NCBI GenBank assembly: GCA_051003795.1
Contig: JBPCKZ010000086.1
Coordinates: 1-59,172 of the forward strand
Reading direction: 5' to 3'
From: JALYXS01 sp051003795
GTDB taxonomy: Bacteria; Acidobacteriota; Terriglobia; Bryobacterales; Bryobacteraceae
Length of the DNA: 59,172 bases
The notes beneath the pieces were generated by a model. It did no database searches and was not told the DNA's origin. It was given only the letters and a program-made list of their open reading frames with translations. The translations under genes and the position numbers were made by a program. Of this stretch, positions 8,746 to 15,945 are shown piece after piece (position 1 is the first letter of the stretch; each line of letters begins with the position of its first letter).

Positions 8746-9189
8746 CTATTTCCTTCTCTTGCCGGCCTGATCTTCGGGCTTCGTCACCATGCTGATTGCG
8801 AGCTTCGCATCGCTCAACGTGCTCACCACTTGCGCAACCTGGTCCCATGGCGTCTCTTTATCCGCCATTACGTAGACACTCTTCTCCGACCCGAACTTCC
8901 GCCGCACCAGATCGCCGATGTTATTTATGTTCACCTCATCTCTGTTCAGATAAATCGCGCCGGTCTTCGTAACACTGACGATCGGCAATTCTTTCGCGGT
9001 CTCGCGCACATGCTTAACCGTGGGGACGTCCACGTCGATGCCCGATTCCATTACGTGAGCCGTCAACATAAAGATGATCAGCAGCACCAGCACAACGTCG
9101 ACAAACGGCGTGACGTTGATTTCAGAGAGCGCCGGCGATCCGTGGAAACGCCTGCCCGGAATGCCGCCCTGGTTGCTTAAGATCGCCAT
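8746..9189 (-). CDS. tolR: Biopolymer transport protein TolR/ExbD family
   Basis: 147 residues: cytoplasmic N-terminus, a single membrane helix with the proton-relay Asp (NVTPFVDVVLVLLIIFM), then the periplasmic ExbD/TolR domain (about 60-135) containing GAIYLNRDEV and VYVMADKETPW. It pairs with TolQ as the proton channel stator. The gene follows tolQ without a gap and precedes the TonB/TolA-like gene without a gap. The basic tail (AGKRRK) is unusual but small. Confidence 0.92.
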   Translation of the reverse strand: MAILSNQGGIPGRRFHGSPALSEINVTPFVDVVLVLLIIFMLTAHVMESGIDVDVPTVKHVRETAKELPIVSVTKTGAIYLNRDEVNINNIGDLVRRKFGSEKSVYVMADKETPWDQVAQVVSTLSDAKLAISMVTKPEDQAGKRRK

Positions 9190-9873
9190 CTAGTCTCCGA
9201 AACTCCGTTCCGCAAGGTTCATGAATTCGAGCGCGAAATCGTCCATGCGCGCGCCCATTTCCTTGATCAGCGATCCGAAATGGTTGTAGGCGATAGCGGC
9301 GGGGATGGCGGCGAACAGGCCAAAAGCAGTGGCAATCAGCGCATCCGAAATACCCGGACCGACGGCGCGCAGACTGGCGCTGCCCGATCCGAGATTCTGA
9401 AACGAACGGATAATGCCGAGCACCGTGCCAAGCAGCCCGATAAAAGGCGACACCGATGCCGTGGTGGCGAGCCAATTCATGTTCCGATCCAGCTTGGTCA
9501 GCTCCTCGCTGCTGCCGAGCTGCAACGACCGTTCGAGCGACGGTTTATTGCTGACGGTGCCGCGCGTCTTCATTTGGCGGCTGATTTCTTCGTACCCGAA
9601 ATCGAAAACCGCAACCAGCGGGGATGGCCGGAACTGCTCGCTCGCAACCATCACGCCCTCAAGCCCGGTGGCTTTCCGGAACGCGCGCAGGAAGCGCGAA
9701 TCGGCCGAACGGGCTTGGCGAAACGCGCTGAATTTCGAAAAAATGATGGTCCAGGAAAAAATGGAGAACGCCAGAAGAACGATGAGGACGCCAATTCCAA
9801 GCGGGGGCGTCCGCCCAACCATCTCCGAAAAACTTACCTGCAGAAACGCTATATCCGCCGTCGAAAACGCCAA
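9190..9873 (-). CDS. tolQ: MotA/TolQ/ExbB proton channel protein TolQ
   Basis: About 227 residues with three membrane helices: about residues 20-42 (LGIGVLIVLLAFSIFSW), then a pair including ATTASVSPFIGLLGTVLGII and LIATAFGLFAAIPAAIAYN, the standard TolQ/ExbB signature. TolQ forms the pentameric channel around the TolR dimer. The start is decided by the ribosome binding site: AAGGAG lies five bases before an in-frame TTG at 9873, while the ATG at 9900 and farther upstream starts have no Shine-Dalgarno sequence. First gene of the minus-strand run, divergent from the beta-lactamase-fold gene. Confidence 0.9.
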   Translation of the reverse strand: MAFSTADIAFLQVSFSEMVGRTPPLGIGVLIVLLAFSIFSWTIIFSKFSAFRQARSADSRFLRAFRKATGLEGVMVASEQFRPSPLVAVFDFGYEEISRQMKTRGTVSNKPSLERSLQLGSSEELTKLDRNMNWLATTASVSPFIGLLGTVLGIIRSFQNLGSGSASLRAVGPGISDALIATAFGLFAAIPAAIAYNHFGSLIKEMGARMDDFALEFMNLAERSFGD

Positions 9874-9884
9874 TTCATCTCCTT
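9871..9884 (-). promoter_or_regulatory. Ribosome binding site deciding a TTG start for tolQ
   Basis: Read on the minus strand, AAGGAG is followed by five bases (ATGAA) and then TTG. The spacing is ideal for the TTG at 9873. The ATG embedded in that spacer is out of frame, and the in-frame ATG at 9900 has no purine-rich sequence ahead of it. Confidence 0.6.
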
Positions 9885-9973
9885 CTGAAAACTTTATCAT
9901 ACGTGGCGCGCGCATCACGGGCGCGCCCCTTGCAACTTGTGTTTCGGCGGCGCTCGGACTACGCTTATCGGTT

Positions 9974-11197
9974 ATGAAACTCGTCGCGCTCATTCCGATT
10001 TACATCGGCACGATATTCGCCGCTGGTTCCGCTTACTTCCCGCCGCCGGATTCGCATGGCGGTTGGCGGACCCCGAAAACGCCCGCCGATGTCTCGCGCC
10101 TGGCGGGCCTCGATCCCGCGAAACTCGATGCCGCGTTTGAATACACCAAAGACACCAGCCAGCATGGCGGCCTCTTAGTCGTGCGCCACGGGTATCTCGC
10201 CTACGAGCGCTACTTCGGGCGCGGCAATCGCGAGGCCATTCCGGAACTGGCTTCGTGCGGCAAGGCGTTCACGAGTATCGCGGTGGGCATTATGCTCAAG
10301 GAGCAAGCCTCGAAGATCCCGGACGGCGTGAATCAAAAGGTGTTCACCCCGAAATATATGCCCGCGGAAATTTTTCCGTTGGACGATCCCCGCAAGGCCG
10401 ATATCACGTTGGGGCAATTGCTCGCCATGTCCGCCGGCGTACGCGGCGTGAATCCCGTGTATGTTCACGGCGAGAAACAGACCTGGGAATCGCCGAGCGT
10501 GGATGGCCCGATCGCCACCACCGACCCCGTCGCGCTTCACGAAAAGCTCTGGTGCGCGCCGGGCGAGTGCTATTCGTATGCCACATCGTCGCCGCACTTG
10601 GCTTCCATCGTTCTGCGCCGCTTGACCGGCATGGAGCTGGAGCAATATATCCGCGCGAAAATTGCGAACCCGATCGGGTTCGGCGACTGGGGCTACGCGA
10701 TGTACCGGCCCAATCTAAAAGCGGGAATCGACAGCGAAGGCCGCCTGGAGCATACGCCCGGCGGCGGCAGCATCGCGGTGCGATCCACGGATGTCCTTCG
10801 CTTCGTTTATCTCCTGCTGCACGAAGGAAATTGGGGCGGCAAACAGATTGTGCCGGCGGACTTCGTGCGGATGTGCGGCCGTCTCTCGCCGTTCAATCCG
10901 CATTACTCGCACAGCTTCAATTTCAATGTGAACGAAGACGGTCACGTGGCCGCCGCACCGCGCGACGCTTACTGGAAAGGCGGTTCGGGCGGCTACTGCA
11001 TGTATGTTGTGCCCTCGCTCGACATGGTGATTTATAAGATGGGCGGGAACGAAGGGCAATACGATCCGAAGCTGACGCGCTTGCCCGTGCGATATACATA
11101 CGACGGTTCGCGGGATGGTTGGAAGCCGGATAAGGCAAAAGCCGCGGACGCGACGAACAAGACGCTCGAAATGGTTGTGGCTTCGATAGTGCGGTAG
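9974..11197 (+). CDS. Exported serine beta-lactamase-fold hydrolase (class C / esterase type)
   Basis: 407 residues with an N-terminal hydrophobic segment (LIPIYIGTIFAAGS), probably a signal peptide. The SxxK nucleophile motif is Ser94-Lys97 (ASCGKAFTS). A tyrosine-bearing second motif is near residue 200 (CYSYATSSPH), and a Gly-rich third motif lies near residue 336 (KGGSGGYCMY). This is the class C beta-lactamase / DD-peptidase / esterase fold; the activity cannot be set from sequence. The start at 9974 is chosen because an open frame farther upstream overlaps tolQ. It ends one base into the asparaginase GTG start, so the two are likely co-translated. Confidence 0.85.
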   Translation: MKLVALIPIYIGTIFAAGSAYFPPPDSHGGWRTPKTPADVSRLAGLDPAKLDAAFEYTKDTSQHGGLLVVRHGYLAYERYFGRGNREAIPELASCGKAFTSIAVGIMLKEQASKIPDGVNQKVFTPKYMPAEIFPLDDPRKADITLGQLLAMSAGVRGVNPVYVHGEKQTWESPSVDGPIATTDPVALHEKLWCAPGECYSYATSSPHLASIVLRRLTGMELEQYIRAKIANPIGFGDWGYAMYRPNLKAGIDSEGRLEHTPGGGSIAVRSTDVLRFVYLLLHEGNWGGKQIVPADFVRMCGRLSPFNPHYSHSFNFNVNEDGHVAAAPRDAYWKGGSGGYCMYVVPSLDMVIYKMGGNEGQYDPKLTRLPVRYTYDGSRDGWKPDKAKAADATNKTLEMVVASIVR

Positions 11198-11679
11198 TGC
11201 GCATCTTCATTACCGGCGGCACCTTCGATAAGGAGTACGACGAACTTACCGGCAAGCTCTATTTCCAGGATTCGCATTTGCCCGAGATGCTGAAGCTCGG
11301 CCGCTGCACGCTCCCGCTTGAAGTGAGGACGTTGATGATGATCGATAGTCTTCAGATGACGGATGCCGACCGCAACATCATCCTTGAGCAGTGCCGCCAA
11401 GCCCCTGAAGATCGCATCGTGATTACGCATGGGACCGATACGATTACCGAAACAGCCGAGGCGCTGACTTCGATCCGAGGCAAGACAATCGTACTGACGG
11501 GCGCGATGGTACCGTACAAATTCGGAAGCTCGGACGGGCTATTCAACTTAGGGAGCGCACTGGCATTCGCGCAGACATTGCCCGCGGGCGTTTATATCGC
11601 GATGAATGGCCGCTACTTCCCGGCCGGCGGCGTGCGCAAGAACCGGCAGACCGGATTATTCGAGGATGTTGGAAGTTGA
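11197..11679 (+). CDS. Single-domain asparaginase-family protein
   Basis: 160 residues, covering only the N-terminal half of a type I/II L-asparaginase (usually 320-350). Both catalytic threonine motifs are there: ITGGTFDKEYDE (Thr9) and THGTDTITETAE (Thr80-Asp81), plus the Lys in GKTIVLTGAM. Such short proteins form a recognised group, so this is probably not a truncation, although the missing C-terminal domain contributes to the active site across subunits in full-length enzymes. The GTG start shares its G with the preceding stop. The 3' end overlaps the convergent START-like gene by 24 bp. Confidence 0.78.
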   Translation: MRIFITGGTFDKEYDELTGKLYFQDSHLPEMLKLGRCTLPLEVRTLMMIDSLQMTDADRNIILEQCRQAPEDRIVITHGTDTITETAEALTSIRGKTIVLTGAMVPYKFGSSDGLFNLGSALAFAQTLPAGVYIAMNGRYFPAGGVRKNRQTGLFEDVGS

Positions 11680-12168
11680 CGTTTCGCCAAACTTTCCGCC
11701 AAGCGCTTTGAGATAGGCATCGATGGTGGCCGTATGGCCCATGATGAAGCGCGACACGAAACGGAAAATGGGATTGTACACTTCGCCGTTCTCCGTAATG
11801 GTAAGCGCGCTGCCGTTGGAAGCTGGTTCGATATCATAGGTCCAAGTGCCCCCGAACGGAAGCTTTGAATCGGCTATGCGCGCAACGAAACGGCGCGGCG
11901 GAGACGCTTCGACCGTTTCATATGTAATGGCACTCCCGCGGCTGTCGATTTCGCGCCAGCCGAACGGAGTTCGCTCCACCGATTTTACGCCGGGCCTCCA
12001 CTTCGGGTAAGTCTCGACATCCGTAATGACGCGGTACACCGCCTCGGGTGGCTGGCGCAGCGTCGCGCGTCTCGCCGCGGTATGAGCCTTGGGCAGCAGC
12101 GCGCCGGCAATCGCAACACATCCGCCAAGCGCCGCTAGTCCAAAGATCGCGATCAAGATCCACTTCAT
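11656..12168 (-). CDS. SRPBCC (START-like) family protein with membrane anchor
   Basis: 170 residues: an N-terminal hydrophobic segment (ILIAIFGLAALGGCVAIAGALL), then a polyketide-cyclase/START-type helix-grip fold with PPEAVYRVITDVETYPKWRPG, ITYETVEASPPRRFVARI and GGTWTYDIEP. Members bind hydrophobic ligands in a cavity; no ligand can be named. It is convergent with and slightly overlaps the asparaginase gene and is divergent from the amidohydrolase gene. Confidence 0.8.
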   Translation of the reverse strand: MKWILIAIFGLAALGGCVAIAGALLPKAHTAARRATLRQPPEAVYRVITDVETYPKWRPGVKSVERTPFGWREIDSRGSAITYETVEASPPRRFVARIADSKLPFGGTWTYDIEPASNGSALTITENGEVYNPIFRFVSRFIMGHTATIDAYLKALGGKFGETSTSNILE

Positions 12169-12218
12169 GACGCTCCATATTCTAACGACATTTAAGGCAT
12201 ACTGGCTTGCATGGATCG

Positions 12219-12264
12219 TCGTTGCTCGCGGGCGTTCATATTTCGCGATGAATGGCCGTTATTT
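12219..12264 (+). pseudogene. Short echo of the asparaginase gene
   Basis: About 42 bases here repeat the asparaginase coding sequence at about 11579-11620. Both share GCGGGCGTT, then CGCGATGAATGGCCG, with a handful of substitutions and a two-base insertion. The insertion breaks the reading frame, and a stop follows within a few codons. This may be the remnant of a duplicated asparaginase-family gene or a short recombination tract. It lies in the otherwise featureless gap before the amidohydrolase gene. Confidence 0.4.
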
Positions 12265-12299
12265 TAGAACCCAACGCAGGTAGAATATGAGATTCACGA

Positions 12300-13373
12300 A
12301 TGCGAATACTTCTGGCATTTCTGCTTGTCCCGTGCATGTCGTGCGCCCAGACGATGTCGATCGAGGAGTACAAGCCCAAATCGACGCTCGTCGTCCCCCA
12401 GCATCCAGTTACGCGAGCGAAGTATCCGTTTATCGATGTCCACAATCATCAGAAATCGGACATGCCGCGGGCTGAACTGGACAAGCTGGTGGCCGATATG
12501 GACAAGCTGAATCTGCGCGTGATGGTGAACCTGAGCGGGGGCTACGGCGACAAGCTGAAGCAGGGCGTCGCGAACATGAAGGGTCACTATCCGGACCGGT
12601 TTGTGGTCTTCGCGAATATCGACTTCACTCGCATCGACGACCCCGATTACAGCAAGAGGGCGGCCGCGCAGCTCGAGCAGGATGTGAAGAACGGCGCGCA
12701 AGGTCTCAAGATTTTCAAAAATTTCGGGATGGATTTGAAGGACACCAAAGGGCAGCGGATTCACGTGGACGACCCGCGCTTCGACCAGGTATTCGAGACG
12801 TGCGCGCGGCTGAAAATTCCGGTTCTGATTCACACCGGCGAGCCGGCGCCCTTCTTTCAGCCTCAAGACAAATATAACGAGCGATGGCTTGAGCTCAAGA
12901 CGCATCCGAATCGCGCGCGGCCGCCCGAGAAGTTTCCCGCGTGGGAAACGCTGATGGAAGAGCAGCATCATTTGTTCGCCATGCATCCCCAGACCACTTT
13001 TATAAACGCGCATCTGGGTTGGCTGGGAAATAATCTCACGGAGTTGGGCCGCCTGATGGACCGGCTTCCCAACATGTATACCGAGATCGGCGCCGTGCTG
13101 GCCGAACTTGGACGGCAGCCTCGTTTCGCGCGGGAGTTCTTCATTCAGCACCAGGACCGTATTCTGTTTGGGAAAGATGTGTGGGCGCCGGTCGAATACT
13201 ACACTTACTTTCGCGTGCTCGAATCGGCCGACGAATACTTCGATTATTACCGCCGCTATCACGCGTTTTGGCAGATGTACGGGCTCGATCTGCCCGACGA
13301 AGTTTTAAAAAAAGTCTATTACCAGAACGCGCTGCGCATCTTACCGGGGATCAACCCCGCCGGATTTCCGTGA
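12300..13373 (+). CDS. Exported amidohydrolase (ACMSD-like amidohydrolase-2 family)
   Basis: 357 residues with a signal peptide (ILLAFLLVPCMSCAQ). The TIM-barrel metal-dependent hydrolase pattern begins FIDVHNHQ, where the usual HxH is seen as HNH. It continues with GLKIFKNFG, VLIHTGEPAP (metal-binding His), INAHLGW (His) and ILFGKDVWAP (Asp), matching amidohydrolase-2. Substrate unknown; family members act on decarboxylation or hydrolysis of small ring compounds. Its TGA overlaps the GTG of the Wzt-like gene (GTGA), implying translational coupling to the polysaccharide cluster. Confidence 0.83.
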   Translation: MRILLAFLLVPCMSCAQTMSIEEYKPKSTLVVPQHPVTRAKYPFIDVHNHQKSDMPRAELDKLVADMDKLNLRVMVNLSGGYGDKLKQGVANMKGHYPDRFVVFANIDFTRIDDPDYSKRAAAQLEQDVKNGAQGLKIFKNFGMDLKDTKGQRIHVDDPRFDQVFETCARLKIPVLIHTGEPAPFFQPQDKYNERWLELKTHPNRARPPEKFPAWETLMEEQHHLFAMHPQTTFINAHLGWLGNNLTELGRLMDRLPNMYTEIGAVLAELGRQPRFAREFFIQHQDRILFGKDVWAPVEYYTYFRVLESADEYFDYYRRYHAFWQMYGLDLPDEVLKKVYYQNALRILPGINPAGFP

Positions 13374-14689
13374 ACGCCGTCGCCTTTGAAAACGTTTCGA
13401 AGAGCTATTCCATCTACGACTCGCCCGGCGATCGATTAAAAGAACTGCTCACGCTGAATCGCGCTTCGTACCATAAAGATTTTTGGGCGCTGCAAGATAT
13501 CGGCTTCGAGATCAAGCGCGGAGAAACGTTTTGCATTGTTGGCGAAAACGGTTCTGGCAAAAGCACCCTGCTGCAAATTGTGGCCGGGATTTTGCGGCCC
13601 ACGTCCGGCTCGGTCGCGGTGAACGGGCGTGTTTCCGCGCTGCTCGAATTGGGCGCGGGATTCAATCCGGAGTTTTCGGGCCGCGATAACGTCTATCTGA
13701 ACGGATCGATTCTAGGACTCTCGACGAAGCAGATCGACGAACGCTATTCGCAAATCGCCGACTTCGCGGAGATTGGCGATTTCATCGATCAACCGGTTAA
13801 GACCTACTCGAGCGGCATGACGGTGCGGCTGGCGTTTGCGGTGGCGATCAACGTGGACCCCGAAGTGTTGCTGGTCGACGAAGCGCTGGCGGTGGGCGAT
13901 ATCTATTTCCGGCACCGCTGCATGCGCAAAGTTCACGAGCTCCGGTCGCGCGGGATCACGATTCTGTTTGTTTCGCACGCCGTGGGCGACGTGAAGGCGA
14001 TCGGAGATCGCGCCATGTGGCTGGAGAAGGGCCGCATTCGCGAGATCGGCGAAACGGACATGGTGGTTTCGAAATATCTGGCCGCCACGGTCGAGAAGGA
14101 TACCCAATATTTGGCGCTGCGGAAGCGGCCCGAGCGGGAATCCGCGGCGGGTTCGGTGTGCGCATCGGAAATCGTGGACCATATTCCGAACGTCGATCAC
14201 CGGTACGGCGACGGCCGCGCGGAAATTCTGGGCATTGCGGTCGTCGATCCCGAAGGCCTGCCGGTTCCCTTGCTGCAGCCCGCGAGCCGCATCGTCGTGC
14301 GCATCAGCGCGCGCGCGAATGAACGGGTGCATCAGCCCATCGTCGGATTCATGATGCGCAACCATCTGGGCGTGGATTTCTCGGGAACGAACACAACGCG
14401 CGAGGAGCGCGAGCTGCCGGAGATGCAGCGCGGCGATATCTACACCGTCGATTTTCACCTGGAGATCCCGGAACTGTACCCTAGCTCCTTTTCGTTTTCG
14501 CCCGCAATTGCCGACGGAACGCTTGCGGGTTATACGATGTGCGACTGGATCGACAACGCGATCACGCTGCAAATGAGCCAGGGGGAAGCGCAGATATACG
14601 GATATCAGCACTTCCCCTGCCGCGTGGAATTGAACGCGCGGCTCACGGACAATACGACGGCAAACGGGCTGGAGCGCCTCGTTGGCTGA
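13370..14689 (+). CDS. wzt: Polysaccharide ABC exporter ATPase, Wzt type with C-terminal glycan-recognition domain
   Basis: 439 residues. The ATPase domain (about 1-245) has Walker A GENGSGKST, signature TYSSGMTVRLA, Walker B VLLVDEALAVGD and H-loop FVSHAV. The C-terminal domain (about 270-425) is a beta-sandwich of the Wzt_C type, which in O-antigen exporters recognises the capped non-reducing end of the glycan. The GTG start at 13370 is in the four-base overlap with the amidohydrolase stop. The partner permease Wzm is not adjacent and not anywhere in this window. The next gene encodes a coiled-coil methyltransferase, which suggests cap-dependent export. Confidence 0.88.
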   Translation: MNAVAFENVSKSYSIYDSPGDRLKELLTLNRASYHKDFWALQDIGFEIKRGETFCIVGENGSGKSTLLQIVAGILRPTSGSVAVNGRVSALLELGAGFNPEFSGRDNVYLNGSILGLSTKQIDERYSQIADFAEIGDFIDQPVKTYSSGMTVRLAFAVAINVDPEVLLVDEALAVGDIYFRHRCMRKVHELRSRGITILFVSHAVGDVKAIGDRAMWLEKGRIREIGETDMVVSKYLAATVEKDTQYLALRKRPERESAAGSVCASEIVDHIPNVDHRYGDGRAEILGIAVVDPEGLPVPLLQPASRIVVRISARANERVHQPIVGFMMRNHLGVDFSGTNTTREERELPEMQRGDIYTVDFHLEIPELYPSSFSFSPAIADGTLAGYTMCDWIDNAITLQMSQGEAQIYGYQHFPCRVELNARLTDNTTANGLERLVG

Positions 14690-15944
14690 CATCGAGTTCA
14701 CGGGCGAGCGCATCGTTCCGGGCATCGACGACGTGAATCTCTGGAATGAGCACTGGTCGCGCTACGCGTTTGCGCGGCGGTTCGCGACGGGGAAAATCGT
14801 CGTCGATGCAGGATGCGGCACTGGCTACGGCGCGGCCGACCTGGCGCTCAAAGCGCGGGAAGTGCTGGGAATCGACAACTCCGAAGACGCTGTAAGCTAT
14901 GCCGCGGCGCACTTCGCTCACGAAAATCTTCGCTTCGAGAGAGGCGTCTGCGACTCGCTGCCGGTGCCGGACGGTTCAATCGATCTGGTCGCCGCATTCG
15001 AGGTTATCGAACATCTGCCCGAATGGCGGGAATTCCTCGCGGAAGCGCGGCGCGTGCTGACACCCGGCGGCCTGTTTCTGGTTTCGACTCCGAACAAGAT
15101 TTGCTATGCGGAATCGCGCCGCGAGACCGGTCCGAATCCGTATCACGTGCATGAATTCGAATATGCGGAATTCCGCGATGCGCTGGCGGAGTTCTTCCCG
15201 CATGTAGCGATGCTGGCGCAGAACCACGGAGAGGCGATTACTTTCCGTCCTCTCGGATTCGATTTCGATGGGAAGGCCGATCTGGATATTATCGATCCCG
15301 TCGTGCAAGGCGAATCGGCGCATTTCCTGATTGCGGTTTGTTCCGCGCAACCGCTGCCGGAAATCGGGAGTTTCGTGTATCTCCCCGGGGCGGCAAACCT
15401 GCTGCGCGACCGTGAACGGCACATCGCCAAGCTCGAAGGAGAGTTGCGTCTTAAGGCGGAATGGTTGCAAAAGCAAGCGCGCGAGCACGGCGAGCTCATG
15501 GAAATGTTTGCCGCGCAAAAGGTCGAGTTGGAGCGGCGCAATTTGTGGGCGCAGGAGCGCCATCGCGAAGCGGAGGCGCGCGGCCGGCGCGTGGTCGATC
15601 TTCAAGAGGAGTTGGCGCGGGAACAGAACAAAGCCGGGATTGCGGTCGCGGCTTATGAATCCGAGATCGCAAGAATTGAGCTGGAGCGGCAGCAGACGGC
15701 CGCGCGCGCGGTGGAGATGGAGCGCCGCCTGACGGAAGAGTTGGACGCAACAACCGGCGAACTCGTAAAATGTGTCGAGTTTCTGCACGCCGCCGAGGCG
15801 ACTGTCGAAGAGCGCACCGCGTGGGCGCAAGCCGCGCAGGCCGATGCCGATGCGCGCATCGAGCGTTTGCGCGCGATTCGCGATTCCAAATGGGTCAAGC
15901 TCGGACGCAAATTGAAGGTTGGGCCCGCGTTGCACGACCTGTAG
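14682..15944 (+). CDS. SAM-dependent methyltransferase with long C-terminal coiled coil
   Basis: 420 residues. The N-terminal class I methyltransferase (about 20-225) has motif I VVDAGCGTGYGAADLA, acidic loop LGIDNSEDA and the motif IV region VAAFEVIEHLPEW. From about 235 to 400 it is a heptad-rich charged coiled coil, and it ends SKWVKLGRKLKVGP. The start is TTG at 14682, eight bases inside the Wzt gene, with GGAG seven bases upstream. The plan resembles the O9a terminator WbdD (methyltransferase, kinase, coiled-coil ruler) but lacks the kinase. Inferred role: methyl-capping of a glycan for recognition by the Wzt-like C-terminal domain. Confidence 0.82.
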   Translation: MADIEFTGERIVPGIDDVNLWNEHWSRYAFARRFATGKIVVDAGCGTGYGAADLALKAREVLGIDNSEDAVSYAAAHFAHENLRFERGVCDSLPVPDGSIDLVAAFEVIEHLPEWREFLAEARRVLTPGGLFLVSTPNKICYAESRRETGPNPYHVHEFEYAEFRDALAEFFPHVAMLAQNHGEAITFRPLGFDFDGKADLDIIDPVVQGESAHFLIAVCSAQPLPEIGSFVYLPGAANLLRDRERHIAKLEGELRLKAEWLQKQAREHGELMEMFAAQKVELERRNLWAQERHREAEARGRRVVDLQEELAREQNKAGIAVAAYESEIARIELERQQTAARAVEMERRLTEELDATTGELVKCVEFLHAAEATVEERTAWAQAAQADADARIERLRAIRDSKWVKLGRKLKVGPALHDL

Positions 15945-15945
15945 C

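Noticed and set aside
9413..9973. Long N-terminal extension of the beta-lactamase-fold protein across tolQ
   Set aside because: The extension is antisense to tolQ and is unlike family N-termini; the signal-peptide start at 9974 fits.
12294..13262. Minus-strand open frame of 322 codons opposite the amidohydrolase
   Set aside because: Antisense shadow; the plus strand carries signal peptide and metal-binding motifs.
13712..14725. Minus-strand open frame of 337 codons opposite the Wzt-like gene
   Set aside because: Antisense shadow of an ATPase with complete Walker motifs.
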